Source of the DNA: Spirochaetaceae bacterium | GTDB taxonomy: Bacteria > Spirochaetota > Spirochaetia > DSM-27196 > SLAA01 | Assembly: GCA_003556605.1 (NCBI GenBank) | Contig: PWQX01000179.1 | Span: 1 to 55,024 of the forward strand | DNA: 55,024 nt | Direction of reading: 5' to 3' | In this document: piece by piece, positions 26,038-34,463 of the stretch | Layout of the letters: each line of letters begins with the position of its first letter | Numbering within the stretch: position 1 is the first letter of the stretch | Translations under genes and position numbers: made by a program | Notes under the pieces: model-generated | Seen by the model: only the letters and a program-made list of their open reading frames with translations | The model's database searches: none | What the model was told of the DNA's origin: nothing

Positions 26038-27891
26038 ATGAGCAAAGAAAAGCCTACCGAGTTTCGGACTCAGGATGAGCGCGACTTGGAGGAGTACGGC
26101 GTTTGGGTGAAGTCGGGACCTGAAGACATTGATGAAGGCGCCGACGAGGTTTCAGACTTTTCGATCGAGCACCTCGACCGCGAGGTGTCTTCGGGCGAAG
26201 ACGAAAACGAGCTGACCGACGATGAGGAAGATCTCCTCGCCGAGCTGGACGGCAAACAAGGACTGGCCGAAAACGAAACACCGTACGGCGGATCTGTAGA
26301 TATCGATTTGGACACTGACTTTGACGTCGACGAGGAGCTCCCGGATCTTGTCGATGAGGATGATGCAGCTGATGCCGAGCAGATCGACGATAGCACCGAG
26401 TGGGCCACAGACGGTACAACGATCGAGCAACTCAGCGAGACCGAAAGCATCGACCTTGAGCAGATTTCGCTGCCTGATGAAGAGCCGTTCCCCGAGTTCA
26501 ACTTGAACGACTCCGAAGATGATGACCGGCAAGACGGCTCCGAAGGCATCCCGGAGCCGGTTCTCGGCTCCGGTACTGGTCTGGTCGCTATGGACGACAA
26601 CTCATCACCACAGACTGCACAGTTAGCCGAGGTCTTACAATCGGTTCAAGCTGAACTAGGCGACATCAAGCGGGAGATCGCTGAGATTCGCTCTGAAGTT
26701 GCGGGCCTGCGTGCAGCACGTGCCGACAGCAGTCTCGCACCCGATAAGGCACGCCCGTCGCTCGAGGGGGAAACGGCTGAAGGCGGCTTTTTCGATGAGC
26801 CCGAGGACGAGGAAGATGAGACCATCGCGCTCACCGGGGACGAACTTGACAACATTCTCAATACCGCTCAGTTCGTTGAAGAACCCGCGCCGGAGGCGAC
26901 TGCGGACCTTGAAGAAATGGGCGCTGCGGATGAAGACACTACGTTGGGGCCGCTTGATCTAGACAGCATCGAGGAATCAGACCAAAACGCGGCGGTTATG
27001 GACGAGTTGGGGATAGAGGACGAGGCTGTCCTGGATCTCGACCAAGAGCTCGCCTCTGACGAGGACATTATTCCGATAGATCTCGGAGACCAAGCTCCCG
27101 CGGAGGCGGCCGAGACTGAGGTGGAAACACCGGCCGCGCCTGCCGAAGAAGAGTCCGGCTTTGACTTTACGCTCGACGACTTGTCGTTTGAGGACGAACC
27201 GTCTGAGGAAGACGCCGACGCCGAATTGGACGTAGCCGACTTAGACGAGATACCGCCCGGCGAGGAGCTTGAAGGCGAACCAACCGACGGGCAGATTGCA
27301 CCCGATGAGGATGACGTGCTGGAGCTCGATGAGCTGTCGCTCGACATAGACGGCAATCTGGAAGATGAGCAAGACGCGGAGCTAGAAGAGTTAACAAGCG
27401 ACGAACCCGAAGATCTGCAAACGGAGCTCACCGCCGAGGAACAGAGAATGAGAGCGGCACCCGAGGAGGCTTTCGGGCCAACCGGGGAGCACGAGGTAGA
27501 TGCGCTTGCTCAGATGGATATTGATTCCGAGCTCGCCGGGATCGACGAGCTGAGTGACACTCCGGAGCAAGCTGAGTTCCAGCCGGCAACCGACGAGCTC
27601 CACGGCGTTCGGTTCGGAGTTGAAGACTCCGACACTAAAGCCGCCGGTGCGCAAGAACCTGAAACCGCCGGGGCAGCAAATAGGGGCAGCCAGGATATGG
27701 TGGGGTCCGGCAAAGTGACCGATCGCAGCAGCGAGATCCCGGGAGATCTCCGCGAGGAGATCCGGTCAGTGCTGCACTACATGGATCAGTTACTCGAGGC
27801 TTTACCGGAAGAAAAAATCCAAGAGTTTGCCGAGTCGGAACACTTTGAAGTGTATAAGCGATTGTTTGAAGAGCTGGGGCTTGAAGAATAA
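26038..27891 (+). CDS. Highly acidic spirochaete-type protein with conserved C-terminal helix
   Basis: This 617-residue protein is extremely rich in Asp and Glu over almost its whole length, with no signal peptide or membrane segment. A short heptad coiled coil (VLQSVQAELGDIKREIAEIRSEVAGLRAA, about 200-230) and an ordered C-terminal helical segment (LREEIRSVLHYMDQLLEALPEEKIQEFAESEHFEVYKRLFEELGL) stand out from the disordered acidic body. No enzyme motif is present. The stop overlaps the next start (TAATG), and two Maf glycosyltransferase genes follow in the same unit, so a role tied to motility or flagellar assembly is inferred from context only. The C-terminal helix is the probable interaction site. 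Confidence 0.8.
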   Translation: MSKEKPTEFRTQDERDLEEYGVWVKSGPEDIDEGADEVSDFSIEHLDREVSSGEDENELTDDEEDLLAELDGKQGLAENETPYGGSVDIDLDTDFDVDEELPDLVDEDDAADAEQIDDSTEWATDGTTIEQLSETESIDLEQISLPDEEPFPEFNLNDSEDDDRQDGSEGIPEPVLGSGTGLVAMDDNSSPQTAQLAEVLQSVQAELGDIKREIAEIRSEVAGLRAARADSSLAPDKARPSLEGETAEGGFFDEPEDEEDETIALTGDELDNILNTAQFVEEPAPEATADLEEMGAADEDTTLGPLDLDSIEESDQNAAVMDELGIEDEAVLDLDQELASDEDIIPIDLGDQAPAEAAETEVETPAAPAEEESGFDFTLDDLSFEDEPSEEDADAELDVADLDEIPPGEELEGEPTDGQIAPDEDDVLELDELSLDIDGNLEDEQDAELEELTSDEPEDLQTELTAEEQRMRAAPEEAFGPTGEHEVDALAQMDIDSELAGIDELSDTPEQAEFQPATDELHGVRFGVEDSDTKAAGAQEPETAGAANRGSQDMVGSGKVTDRSSEIPGDLREEIRSVLHYMDQLLEALPEEKIQEFAESEHFEVYKRLFEELGLEE

Positions 27892-28130
27892 TGGGTTTGT
27901 ATAACCGTGTACTCTCAACAACTCGCCGACGTCGAACAGAAGAGGTTTTCGGACTCGAGCGACATACGGGGTTTCGGGACACTGCCGGCGAACGCGCCGC
28001 GAAGACCGGAGGAGATGAGACGCTCCTCGACCGCAGTGCCGGTCTGAGTAAAAAAAAAAGCTTGTCGAGCGGATGCTCGCCGAACCCGGCGCATCGGATC
28101 TCGCCCCACACCATGATCTTCGCGGGCTGA
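27891..28130 (+). CDS. 5' part of frameshifted GAF/GGDEF-like gene
   Basis: This ORF starts at an ATG overlapping the stop of the acidic protein gene (TAATG), so its start is well supported. It runs through LLDRSAGLSKKK at an A10 tract (28050-28059). Past the tract the frame becomes shadow sequence and ends at 28130. The product is basic and low in structure up to the tract. A -1 slip on the A run, or an 11th A, would give SKKKKLVERMLAEPGAS and fuse it to the 28073 frame, making one protein of about 370 residues. Alone it would be a 79-residue truncated product. Sequencing error, phase variation and programmed slippage are all open. Confidence 0.6.
   Translation: MGLYNRVLSTTRRRRTEEVFGLERHTGFRDTAGERAAKTGGDETLLDRSAGLSKKKSLSSGCSPNPAHRISPHTMIFAG
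28050..28059 (+). repeat. A10 homopolymer at the frameshift junction
   Basis: Ten consecutive A followed by G (zero frame AGT AAA AAA AAA AGC). A -1 slip reads AAG CTT GTC GAG and enters the downstream GAF/GGDEF frame. This A-AAA-AAG context is a classic bacterial slippery sequence, and a tract of this length can also vary in replication. Confidence 0.9.
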
Positions 28131-29005
28131 TACAGGGTATACAAGATGCCGGTCGCGGTATCGAAACCCCGGCGACCTTGTTTGCGGCGGTTGACGCCGC
28201 GATAAACATCCGCAGCGGCGCCCTGCTTCTGCCGGATCACACCGCCTCGGTTTTCGCCCCTTGGGTCATTCGAAACATCGGCCCTACCACCGAGCACCGA
28301 CTGCGTCCACCGTTCGAGGTCTTCGCCTCCTACGACGTGGACTCGGGTGTGGCGGATCCACACATCCTCGATCCGTATGTCTCATTACACGACCGTGATA
28401 ACCTGGATCATGCCGTGGTAGTCCCATTGATTTACGATGGAACTATACACGGTGTGCTCTTGATCATAGACTCACCCTACTGCGAGCACAACCGAGATAA
28501 GCTCGAACTCATGCTTTCGTCGATCGCCGATCGCGGTGCCGTCATCCTACTGCGCAACCGAGGCAATGTGTTCGCCGCAACTCGCCAGGTGATTCCCCTT
28601 GAGAATAGCGGTTTCTTCGAAGCCGCCGGCCACTTGGCAGTACAGGCTAATCATACCGGTATGCAGTTGAGTTGCGTCATACTCGACCTCGCACGCGGCA
28701 TAGATATTGTGTGCGCCAAGCACAAGGATCTCGACCGCCGCCGCGTTCAGCAAGACATTGAATCGGTGATAACTGCCATGTTTGCCGGTCTTGCCGTGTT
28801 GACTCGCTCGGCCGACGGCCGTATTGCCGCACTGATGCTCCAGACTCGCCTGTTGGACCGCGAGCTGTTCGAGCAGCAACTGCGCGCACAACTCGCGAGG
28901 CTGCTGCCGAGTCTCGAAGACGAGCATGCGTTCGAGCTTGAAACCCTAAGCGCGGGAGAACCAACGGAAGGGTTTTTTACAACGCTAACCGAAAAGCTTA
29001 CGTAA
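28073..29005 (+). CDS. GAF-like protein with degenerate GGDEF-like C-terminus (3' part)
   Basis: Residues about 15-165 read like a GAF domain (AVVVPLIYDGTIHGVLLIIDSPY and the following helix). The last ~150 residues have the strand-helix order of a diguanylate cyclase (LSCVILDLARGIDIVCAKHKDLDRRRVQQDIESVITAMFAGLAVLTRSADGRIAALML) but no GGDEF motif or metal-binding acidic pair, so cyclase activity is unlikely. The tracked ATG 28073 has no ribosome site; an in-frame TAA lies at 28049-28051, immediately at the A10 tract. The natural N-terminus is probably the 27891 ORF joined by slippage. The stop overlaps the first Maf gene (TAATG). It may act as a regulatory sensor for that operon. Confidence 0.7.
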   Translation: MLAEPGASDLAPHHDLRGLIQGIQDAGRGIETPATLFAAVDAAINIRSGALLLPDHTASVFAPWVIRNIGPTTEHRLRPPFEVFASYDVDSGVADPHILDPYVSLHDRDNLDHAVVVPLIYDGTIHGVLLIIDSPYCEHNRDKLELMLSSIADRGAVILLRNRGNVFAATRQVIPLENSGFFEAAGHLAVQANHTGMQLSCVILDLARGIDIVCAKHKDLDRRRVQQDIESVITAMFAGLAVLTRSADGRIAALMLQTRLLDRELFEQQLRAQLARLLPSLEDEHAFELETLSAGEPTEGFFTTLTEKLT

Positions 29006-30618
29006 TGCTTCGCGTGGAACGCAGCCGAGCAGGAGAACCCACCGCTACAGTCGGCACACGCGCATTGGTCTCGCGCTACGCCCCGCGCCGAGAGGCCGCG
29101 CGCTTTGTTCAAGAACAACTTGCAGATCGCACACCGGCAACGGTGATTGTGCTGGGTGAGGTATTAGGTTATCTCACCGAGGCGATACAAGCCGTGAGGC
29201 CCGACACAACCGTGATCGCAGTTTACTATAGCTCTGATACACTCGAACACCGCGTGGCCCAACCCAGCAGCTTGTGGCATCCGCGAGCATCGCTACCGTT
29301 CCAACGGTTCTTGGAGATCAACTTGCCGGAGCACTGTCTAAGCGACCTGGAGGCGATTGAGTGGGTTCCGGCGGCCGATGTGTTCGCCGATGTAGCTCAG
29401 CAGATCCGGGAACAGCTGCGCCGGGTGATTCAAAGGATGTCGGCAGGTGCCGTGACCGCAACCTACTTTGGGCGCCGCTGGTTCCGAAACGCGGTGGCGA
29501 ATTACCTGCATCTATCACGCTATACAAAGCTCAGTGTGCGCGCCGCTACGATCGTGATCGCGGCGTCCGGACCGTCGCTCAGCGAGTATCTGCCGGAATT
29601 GCGAGCAAAGCGGCGCGATGTGATGCTGTGGGCGCTGCCGTCGGCGGTCCTGCCCTTGGCCGAGCTGGGTCTGGCGCCTGATCTGGTAGTGCTCACCGAC
29701 GGCGGGGTGTACGCCGTCGAGCATCTCCAACCGCTGCGCTACAGCGCGACTCCGGTCGTGATGCCGCTCATCGCCGGCCGCGGGGTTTGGCGCCTTAAGA
29801 CACCGGTGGCGCCGTTCTGCCAGGGCGGCGTCATTGAGGATGGCTTCGCCGTCCTGCTGGGGCCGCCGGCAGCGCGTGTGCCGCCGAACGGTACGGTGGC
29901 CGGCTCGGCGCTGGATTTGGCCCTGCAGTGCAAACCGCGCGCGGTGGCATTCGTCGGCCTTGATCTGTGCACCCGCGACATTGCACTGCATGCTCGCCCC
30001 CACGCCTTCGAACACTATTTCGAGCGCACCGTCACCCGGCTGCATCCTTATCTCACGAAGCAATTTGAAGCTGCCGAGCCGTACGAACGCATCGCAGCCT
30101 ATACCCGCCGTTCGCCTGCGCTCGAGACGTACGCCGGCTGGTTCTCAGAACGACTGCGTGAGTGCCCACTGCCGGTCTACCGTGCTCCGCCTTCACCGGT
30201 TGAGATTACCGGAATGGCTCCCTCGGCACACATCATACCCGATTCGGGTACCGAGCGGCCAAGCCTGCAGCAGCGACTCTACGCCGCGCCGGGGCTTTCG
30301 GAGCGCAAACGCCGAGCCGGCCGTCTCATGGCGTCGTTCACAGCGGCCGCCGCACGGCTTGCAGAGCTTGCCCCGGCGCTGCACAACCGGCAGCAGTGCG
30401 CAGCCGCCGATATAGCCGGTGATCCGGACATCGGATCGCTCAAAGGGATCGCAGACCCCGAGCTCAAACGCGCGGCAGACCTCACGCACTACCTTGCACC
30501 CAAGCTGTTCCGTAATGCACTTACCGCCGAAACCGAACACGACTGTCGCCGTGTTCTACAGCGCGCGCAAATCGAGATTACCGAGGAGCTGCACAAGGTG
30601 CAGGGGTGGACCAGATGA
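29005..30618 (+). CDS. Motility-associated glycosyltransferase, MptE/DUF115 family (Maf1)
   Basis: This 537-residue protein has the DUF115/6-hydroxymethylpterin pyrophosphokinase-like core. RRWFRNAVANYLHLSRY leads into IVIAASGPSLSEYLPEL (about 188), then DLVVLTDGG and the FVGLDL block (about 316). In flagellated bacteria such Maf proteins transfer nonulosonic acid sugars (pseudaminic or legionaminic acid) to flagellin or related proteins; in spirochaetes the substrate is inferred. The start overlaps the stop of the GAF/GGDEF-like gene (TAATG), and the second paralogue follows with an ATGA overlap, so the pair is co-translated. No sugar synthesis genes are in the window. Confidence 0.85.
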   Translation: MLRVERSRAGEPTATVGTRALVSRYAPRREAARFVQEQLADRTPATVIVLGEVLGYLTEAIQAVRPDTTVIAVYYSSDTLEHRVAQPSSLWHPRASLPFQRFLEINLPEHCLSDLEAIEWVPAADVFADVAQQIREQLRRVIQRMSAGAVTATYFGRRWFRNAVANYLHLSRYTKLSVRAATIVIAASGPSLSEYLPELRAKRRDVMLWALPSAVLPLAELGLAPDLVVLTDGGVYAVEHLQPLRYSATPVVMPLIAGRGVWRLKTPVAPFCQGGVIEDGFAVLLGPPAARVPPNGTVAGSALDLALQCKPRAVAFVGLDLCTRDIALHARPHAFEHYFERTVTRLHPYLTKQFEAAEPYERIAAYTRRSPALETYAGWFSERLRECPLPVYRAPPSPVEITGMAPSAHIIPDSGTERPSLQQRLYAAPGLSERKRRAGRLMASFTAAAARLAELAPALHNRQQCAAADIAGDPDIGSLKGIADPELKRAADLTHYLAPKLFRNALTAETEHDCRRVLQRAQIEITEELHKVQGWTR

Positions 30619-32414
30619 GCGGCTCTAGCGGGCAACCTTTCAGGTCTCAAGCTGCGGTGCTGCAGGCCAACATCAACACCCTGCGGCGTCATAACCCCCG
30701 CGCTGCCGATCGGCTTGAGGCGCAAGCGCATAAGGCGGTCCTGACGGTGATCCGTTCACGAGCGGGACTACCGGTACCGATAGTCCGGCGCGAACACCGT
30801 GATATTGGGCTGCACTCGCGCTATGATCCGCTACGCGAGGCCGAGCGTGCCGCCGAGCACACTGCCGGAAGCGGTTTTGTTATCGTGCTTGGCTTGGGGC
30901 TCGGATACCATATCACGCCGTTACTCACTCAGCGGCAGCTTGAAGCAGTTGTCGTGGTTGACCGCGACGCCGCGCTCGCCCGGGCAATGCTGGGGCTGCG
31001 CGATCTCACTGCAGTACTCGGCGATCCGCGGCTCAAGATCCTCATTGACCCCGACATGACCGAGGTTGAGCAAAGCATCAGTCACCGCTATCTCCCTGCA
31101 ATTCATGGACGACTGGAGACCGTAGTGCTACAGGGCCGGCAAGCTCTGGATCGTGACTGGTTCACTGCCGTTGCCGCAACGGTACGCACCGCCGCGCAGC
31201 ACGCGGTGACGGAGTATCACACACAACGGAAGCTGGGGCGGCGCTGGTTCATGAATACGCTCGTTAATCTCGGCTCCGGTGCAGCCGCGCGCGCCATGCA
31301 GTCCGGTGCTGTTGAAAAGGCGGTTCCGGCCGACCGCCCCGCAGTGATAGCAGCCGCCGGTCCCTCGTTGCGCCGCGCGCTCACCGGACTGCGAGACCGC
31401 CGCAAGCGCTGTTCGATCATTGCGACCGACAGCGCCCTGCCGGTACTCCTTGCGGCCGGAGTCCGTCCTGCGCTGGTCGTATCGATCGACTGCCAACACG
31501 CTACGTATCACCACCTGCTCGCAGGGACACCCGCGGGAACCACAGCGGTCGTAGATATCGCCGGCCCGCCGATCGCCCTGCGCGCCTTTTCACGGTTGGC
31601 GTTAGTGGCGAGCGGGCATCCTCTCGCGCGCTACCTGCAGCATCGTCTCGGCTGGCCGCGCACGCTCGACCTCAGCGGTGGTACCGTAACGTACGCGGCG
31701 CTTGCGCTGGCGTTGGAGCTCGGCATCTGCGACCTCGAGGTCGTCGGCGCTGACTTCGCATACCCCGATCGCATGCCGTACTGCGTCGACACCTATCTCG
31801 ACCGCTACTTTCGCGCCCGCCAATCACGCCTCACCGGCCTCGAACAGTTGCATCTTGAGTTCGTGTTCTCAGAGCCGGGTCTCGCCCGGGTTGAGGGCGT
31901 TGAGCGCCTGTACACCGCCACCCGCATGCAGCGGTATCGCGCCTTAACCGAAGCGCTGGTCGACCGCTATGGCGCGCGGCTGGATCCGATAGGGGGGGCG
32001 CCGGGCAGCTTCCGGCTCACCGGATACGGCGACCGGCAGCAACCGCACGGGAGTTTTTCACCCCCTGCTGCGGCCGGCGTTTCCGAGCCTACTCAAGCGG
32101 TGCGTGCGACGCTTCTAGAATACCGTCAACTGTTGACGCAGCTTACCCCGCAGGGTAGTTACACCGAGTTCACCGCACGCCTCAAGGCGGCGGAGTACGA
32201 GGCTTGGGTTACGTTGCTACCGCTGCTGCCGGCCTTCTATAACGCTTCGGCGGCAACCTGGAGTGCTGGGGCGGCAGATGCGCGTAGTTGGGCGCTCGAT
32301 CGCCTAAGCCGCATCCTCGAACGCTATGCCGGCGTACCCGACTATGCTGTCACCGGGCATGACGTCGTAACTGGTGTAGTATCCAACCAGCCGGCCGGTC
32401 TCGACCCCGCTTAA
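30615..32414 (+). CDS. Motility-associated glycosyltransferase, MptE/DUF115 family (Maf2)
   Basis: A second Maf protein (599 residues), diverged from the first but with the same blocks: GFVIVLGLGLGYHITPLL, GRRWFMNTLVNL, VIAAAGPSLRRAL (about 245), PALVVSIDCQHATYHHLL and EVVGADFAYPDRMPY (about 376). The N-terminal SQAAVLQANINTLRRHNP segment is typical of full-length Maf proteins and is missing or shorter in the first copy. The ATG at 30615 overlaps the first gene's TGA (ATGA) and has AGGGGTGG ahead, whereas the tracked GTG at 30606 does not. Its last ~37 codons overlap the end of the opposite-strand MEMO-like gene by 111 bases. Confidence 0.87.
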   Translation: MSGSSGQPFRSQAAVLQANINTLRRHNPRAADRLEAQAHKAVLTVIRSRAGLPVPIVRREHRDIGLHSRYDPLREAERAAEHTAGSGFVIVLGLGLGYHITPLLTQRQLEAVVVVDRDAALARAMLGLRDLTAVLGDPRLKILIDPDMTEVEQSISHRYLPAIHGRLETVVLQGRQALDRDWFTAVAATVRTAAQHAVTEYHTQRKLGRRWFMNTLVNLGSGAAARAMQSGAVEKAVPADRPAVIAAAGPSLRRALTGLRDRRKRCSIIATDSALPVLLAAGVRPALVVSIDCQHATYHHLLAGTPAGTTAVVDIAGPPIALRAFSRLALVASGHPLARYLQHRLGWPRTLDLSGGTVTYAALALALELGICDLEVVGADFAYPDRMPYCVDTYLDRYFRARQSRLTGLEQLHLEFVFSEPGLARVEGVERLYTATRMQRYRALTEALVDRYGARLDPIGGAPGSFRLTGYGDRQQPHGSFSPPAAAGVSEPTQAVRATLLEYRQLLTQLTPQGSYTEFTARLKAAEYEAWVTLLPLLPAFYNASAATWSAGAADARSWALDRLSRILERYAGVPDYAVTGHDVVTGVVSNQPAGLDPA

Positions 32415-33152
32415 GCGGGCGAAGTGTGCGGCCGAGGCGCCGGCTCCCATCGAGCACGCCGCGCGATTGCGCAGCGCGGCTTCCAACGCGCCGCGGGCGT
32501 CAAGCGCCAATAACGGGTCAATCGCGAGACGATCGTTGTTCTGTTTCACCCACTCAACTGCGCGCGCGGCCGGTCCGTGACTCGTGAAACCGAAGCCCGG
32601 CCCATAGTGAGTGAGGTCGGTGGACCCGACGACCGCAAGCCCGCCCGCAATCTGTTGCCCAAGCTCCGATAGTACCTCCGCTAACCGCAAAGCCTGCTCG
32701 TCAGGCGGCGCGCGTAGATACAACACGCGCGCACGCGGCATAAGGTGCTTCACAAGCGGCAATTGTACCTCAACGCTGTTGTCGGCTTCACGGTCTGCGC
32801 CGACCTCAAGCCGCTCGGCCACCGCTTGCCGCAGGTCCGCAGCAGCCTCCAGCGGCCCTAACGGCGTTTCGAACCCATCCTCGGGCGCCGCAACAAGCGA
32901 ATCCCCCGGGCGCAGGTGCCCGCCGATCACCGCAACGCACTCGAGCTCCGGGGAAAGACAACTGAGTGCTGCGTACGCTAACGGACCCGAGAACGCCCAC
33001 CCTGCGTGTGGTACAACCACTGATCGCGAAGACTGAGCGACCGAAAACTGCGGCAGTTGAAGCTCGAACTCTCGAATAGCTTCAACAACCTCCTGCGCGC
33101 GGCGCGGGTACCAGCCCGGCGGAAGCTGTCGTGATCGCGTTCTTCTACTCAT
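32304..33152 (-). CDS. amrB: MEMO-family protein (AmmeMemoRadiSam protein B)
   Basis: This 282-residue protein follows the MEMO1-like family: SVVVPHAGWAFSGPLAYAAL near the N-terminus, VIGGHLRPGDS, GSTDLTHYGPGF, a Cys/Gly stretch ACSMGAGAS and the C-terminal GYYTSYDVMPGDSIVGYAGIAF. The usual His, Asp and Cys metal-site residues are recognisable. The family is linked with AMMECR1 and a radical SAM enzyme, but its reaction in bacteria is unsettled. The AMMECR1 partner lies 12 kb away at 45201. The C-terminal sequence is genuine family sequence, so the 111-base antisense overlap with Maf2 is real. Confidence 0.88.
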   Translation of the reverse strand: MSRRTRSRQLPPGWYPRRAQEVVEAIREFELQLPQFSVAQSSRSVVVPHAGWAFSGPLAYAALSCLSPELECVAVIGGHLRPGDSLVAAPEDGFETPLGPLEAAADLRQAVAERLEVGADREADNSVEVQLPLVKHLMPRARVLYLRAPPDEQALRLAEVLSELGQQIAGGLAVVGSTDLTHYGPGFGFTSHGPAARAVEWVKQNNDRLAIDPLLALDARGALEAALRNRAACSMGAGASAAHFARLSGVETGRLVGYYTSYDVMPGDSIVGYAGIAFEDAA

Positions 33153-33160
33153 TAATCAAT

Positions 33161-33169
33161 AGTATAACA
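33161..33169 (-). promoter_or_regulatory. Extended -10 promoter of the MEMO-family gene
   Basis: Minus-strand TGTTATACT (TG-T-TATACT) ends eight bases before the ATG at 33152. The predicted transcript would begin within a base or two of the start codon. The -35 region at 17-18 bases is poor. Confidence 0.45.
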
Positions 33170-33241
33170 GCTCAGCACACGTGCCGATACTAGTAGCGTT
33201 GATCGTAGCGGTAGCGTAAACCTCTGCCTGCACTGGAGCCT

Positions 33242-34459
33242 ATGAGCAAATCCATTCCGGCGGCATTCACGGCGCTGACAGTTGTCTTCTTCCTGGGACT
33301 GGCGTTGACATTCGTGTTTCGAATGGACCACCGCAGGGCCGAAAACCTCCAATATCGAGAATCAGAGCTTCGGAAAGTCGTTAACCAGCTCGCTGTGGCT
33401 TACCGTGATGGAGTACCGCCGGCATCGCCGACCACCCGCGAAATTATCAGCGAACACCTGCAAGAACCGCGCGGACCGCGCGTCTTTGCAGTCTACACCT
33501 ACGATGACGGTCTTGAGTATCTCTGGACCTACTCACCGGCGTATATCCGTACCGGCCCGCGCGCCAACGTCTCGGTACCGGGAGTGCCGGCGTTCTCGTA
33601 CAACCATTTGACCGAAGGACAGCTCTCCCGGCAAATCCGCTATTCCGGCGACGAATCGTGGATCGTCGACGCCATTTACCCACTGCTGCTCGGCTCGGAC
33701 TTCTTCACACCGTTACGCGATTCACTCATCGCGCTTATCGCCTTCGCGCTGATCACGCTTCTCACCGCCGGCGTAAACGCACGCCGTCCCATTCGCTCCG
33801 CCTACCCCGACTACGCGGCACAGCCGCAGAGCAGGCAAGCGCACACAGCCGTCTCCGCACCCGTGCAGCGGCCGAAGGCCCGTTCTCGCGTCAGATCGGA
33901 TCTTAGCGAACAGTTCGACACACGCGAGAATAGTCAACGGCTGCCGCCGAGTGGGGTTACCATAAAGGACGGTGCGCGGGAGAACTATGACTTCGAATCA
34001 ACCAAAGAGCCGCAGACGCGCCCGGCGCCGGCAACGCCGACCCTGTCGCAACGCGTCAACGAGGCCGTGCAGAAGGCTGCGGCCGAAGATGAGAATCTCG
34101 TGCTGGCGGTAGTGCAGTTCCCCGAGACAAGCCAAGCACATGAGCTTCAGCGCGTGTTGCCCGGCGATACGCAAGTGACCGACCTGCAGGACGGCCGCTT
34201 CGCGGTACTGCTTCCGGAGCACGATATTTCCGAGGCGCTGCGCCGATTCGAACGATTACAGGCCGCGCGAGCCGCTGCGCACGAGATACCGACTCCCGCC
34301 GTGGGTCTGTCTGCCCGCAACCGCCGGCTCGTTTCCGGTGACCGCCTCATCAATGAGGCGCGTATCGCGTTACGCCGCGCCGAGCACGAACCCAAGCGGC
34401 TTATGGCGTTTTCCCCGGATGCTAATCGCTTTCGCGACTACATCGCGCGAACCCGGTAA
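33242..34459 (+). CDS. Membrane sensor with degenerate GGDEF-like domain
   Basis: Two membrane helices (about 8-26, FTALTVVFFLGLALTFVF, and about 160-178, LIALIAFALITLLTAGV) flank a ~130-residue extracytoplasmic sensor region. A polar linker follows. The C-terminal ~140 residues align loosely with a diguanylate cyclase fold: VLAVVQFPETSQAHELQRVLPGDTQVTDLQDGRFAVLLPEHDISEALRRFERLQ, then GDRLINEARIALRRAEHEPKRLMAFSPD, which is the usual LLkeADxALyrAK ending. The GGDEF signature is replaced by DGRFA, so it is probably non-catalytic and may act by protein contact or nucleotide binding. It is divergent from the MEMO-like gene and ends convergently 4 bases from the DUF4340 gene. Confidence 0.75.
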   Translation: MSKSIPAAFTALTVVFFLGLALTFVFRMDHRRAENLQYRESELRKVVNQLAVAYRDGVPPASPTTREIISEHLQEPRGPRVFAVYTYDDGLEYLWTYSPAYIRTGPRANVSVPGVPAFSYNHLTEGQLSRQIRYSGDESWIVDAIYPLLLGSDFFTPLRDSLIALIAFALITLLTAGVNARRPIRSAYPDYAAQPQSRQAHTAVSAPVQRPKARSRVRSDLSEQFDTRENSQRLPPSGVTIKDGARENYDFESTKEPQTRPAPATPTLSQRVNEAVQKAAAEDENLVLAVVQFPETSQAHELQRVLPGDTQVTDLQDGRFAVLLPEHDISEALRRFERLQAARAAAHEIPTPAVGLSARNRRLVSGDRLINEARIALRRAEHEPKRLMAFSPDANRFRDYIARTR

Positions 34460-34463
34460 GGCT

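Noticed and set aside
26868-27431. Minus-strand Ser-rich ORF of 187 residues
   Set aside because: It is the reverse reading of GAT/GAG-rich Asp/Glu codons in the acidic gene, which gives poly-Ser; not a gene.
33170-33241. Repeated GTAGCG as an operator
   Set aside because: Three 6-base copies at irregular spacing; too short to claim as a site.
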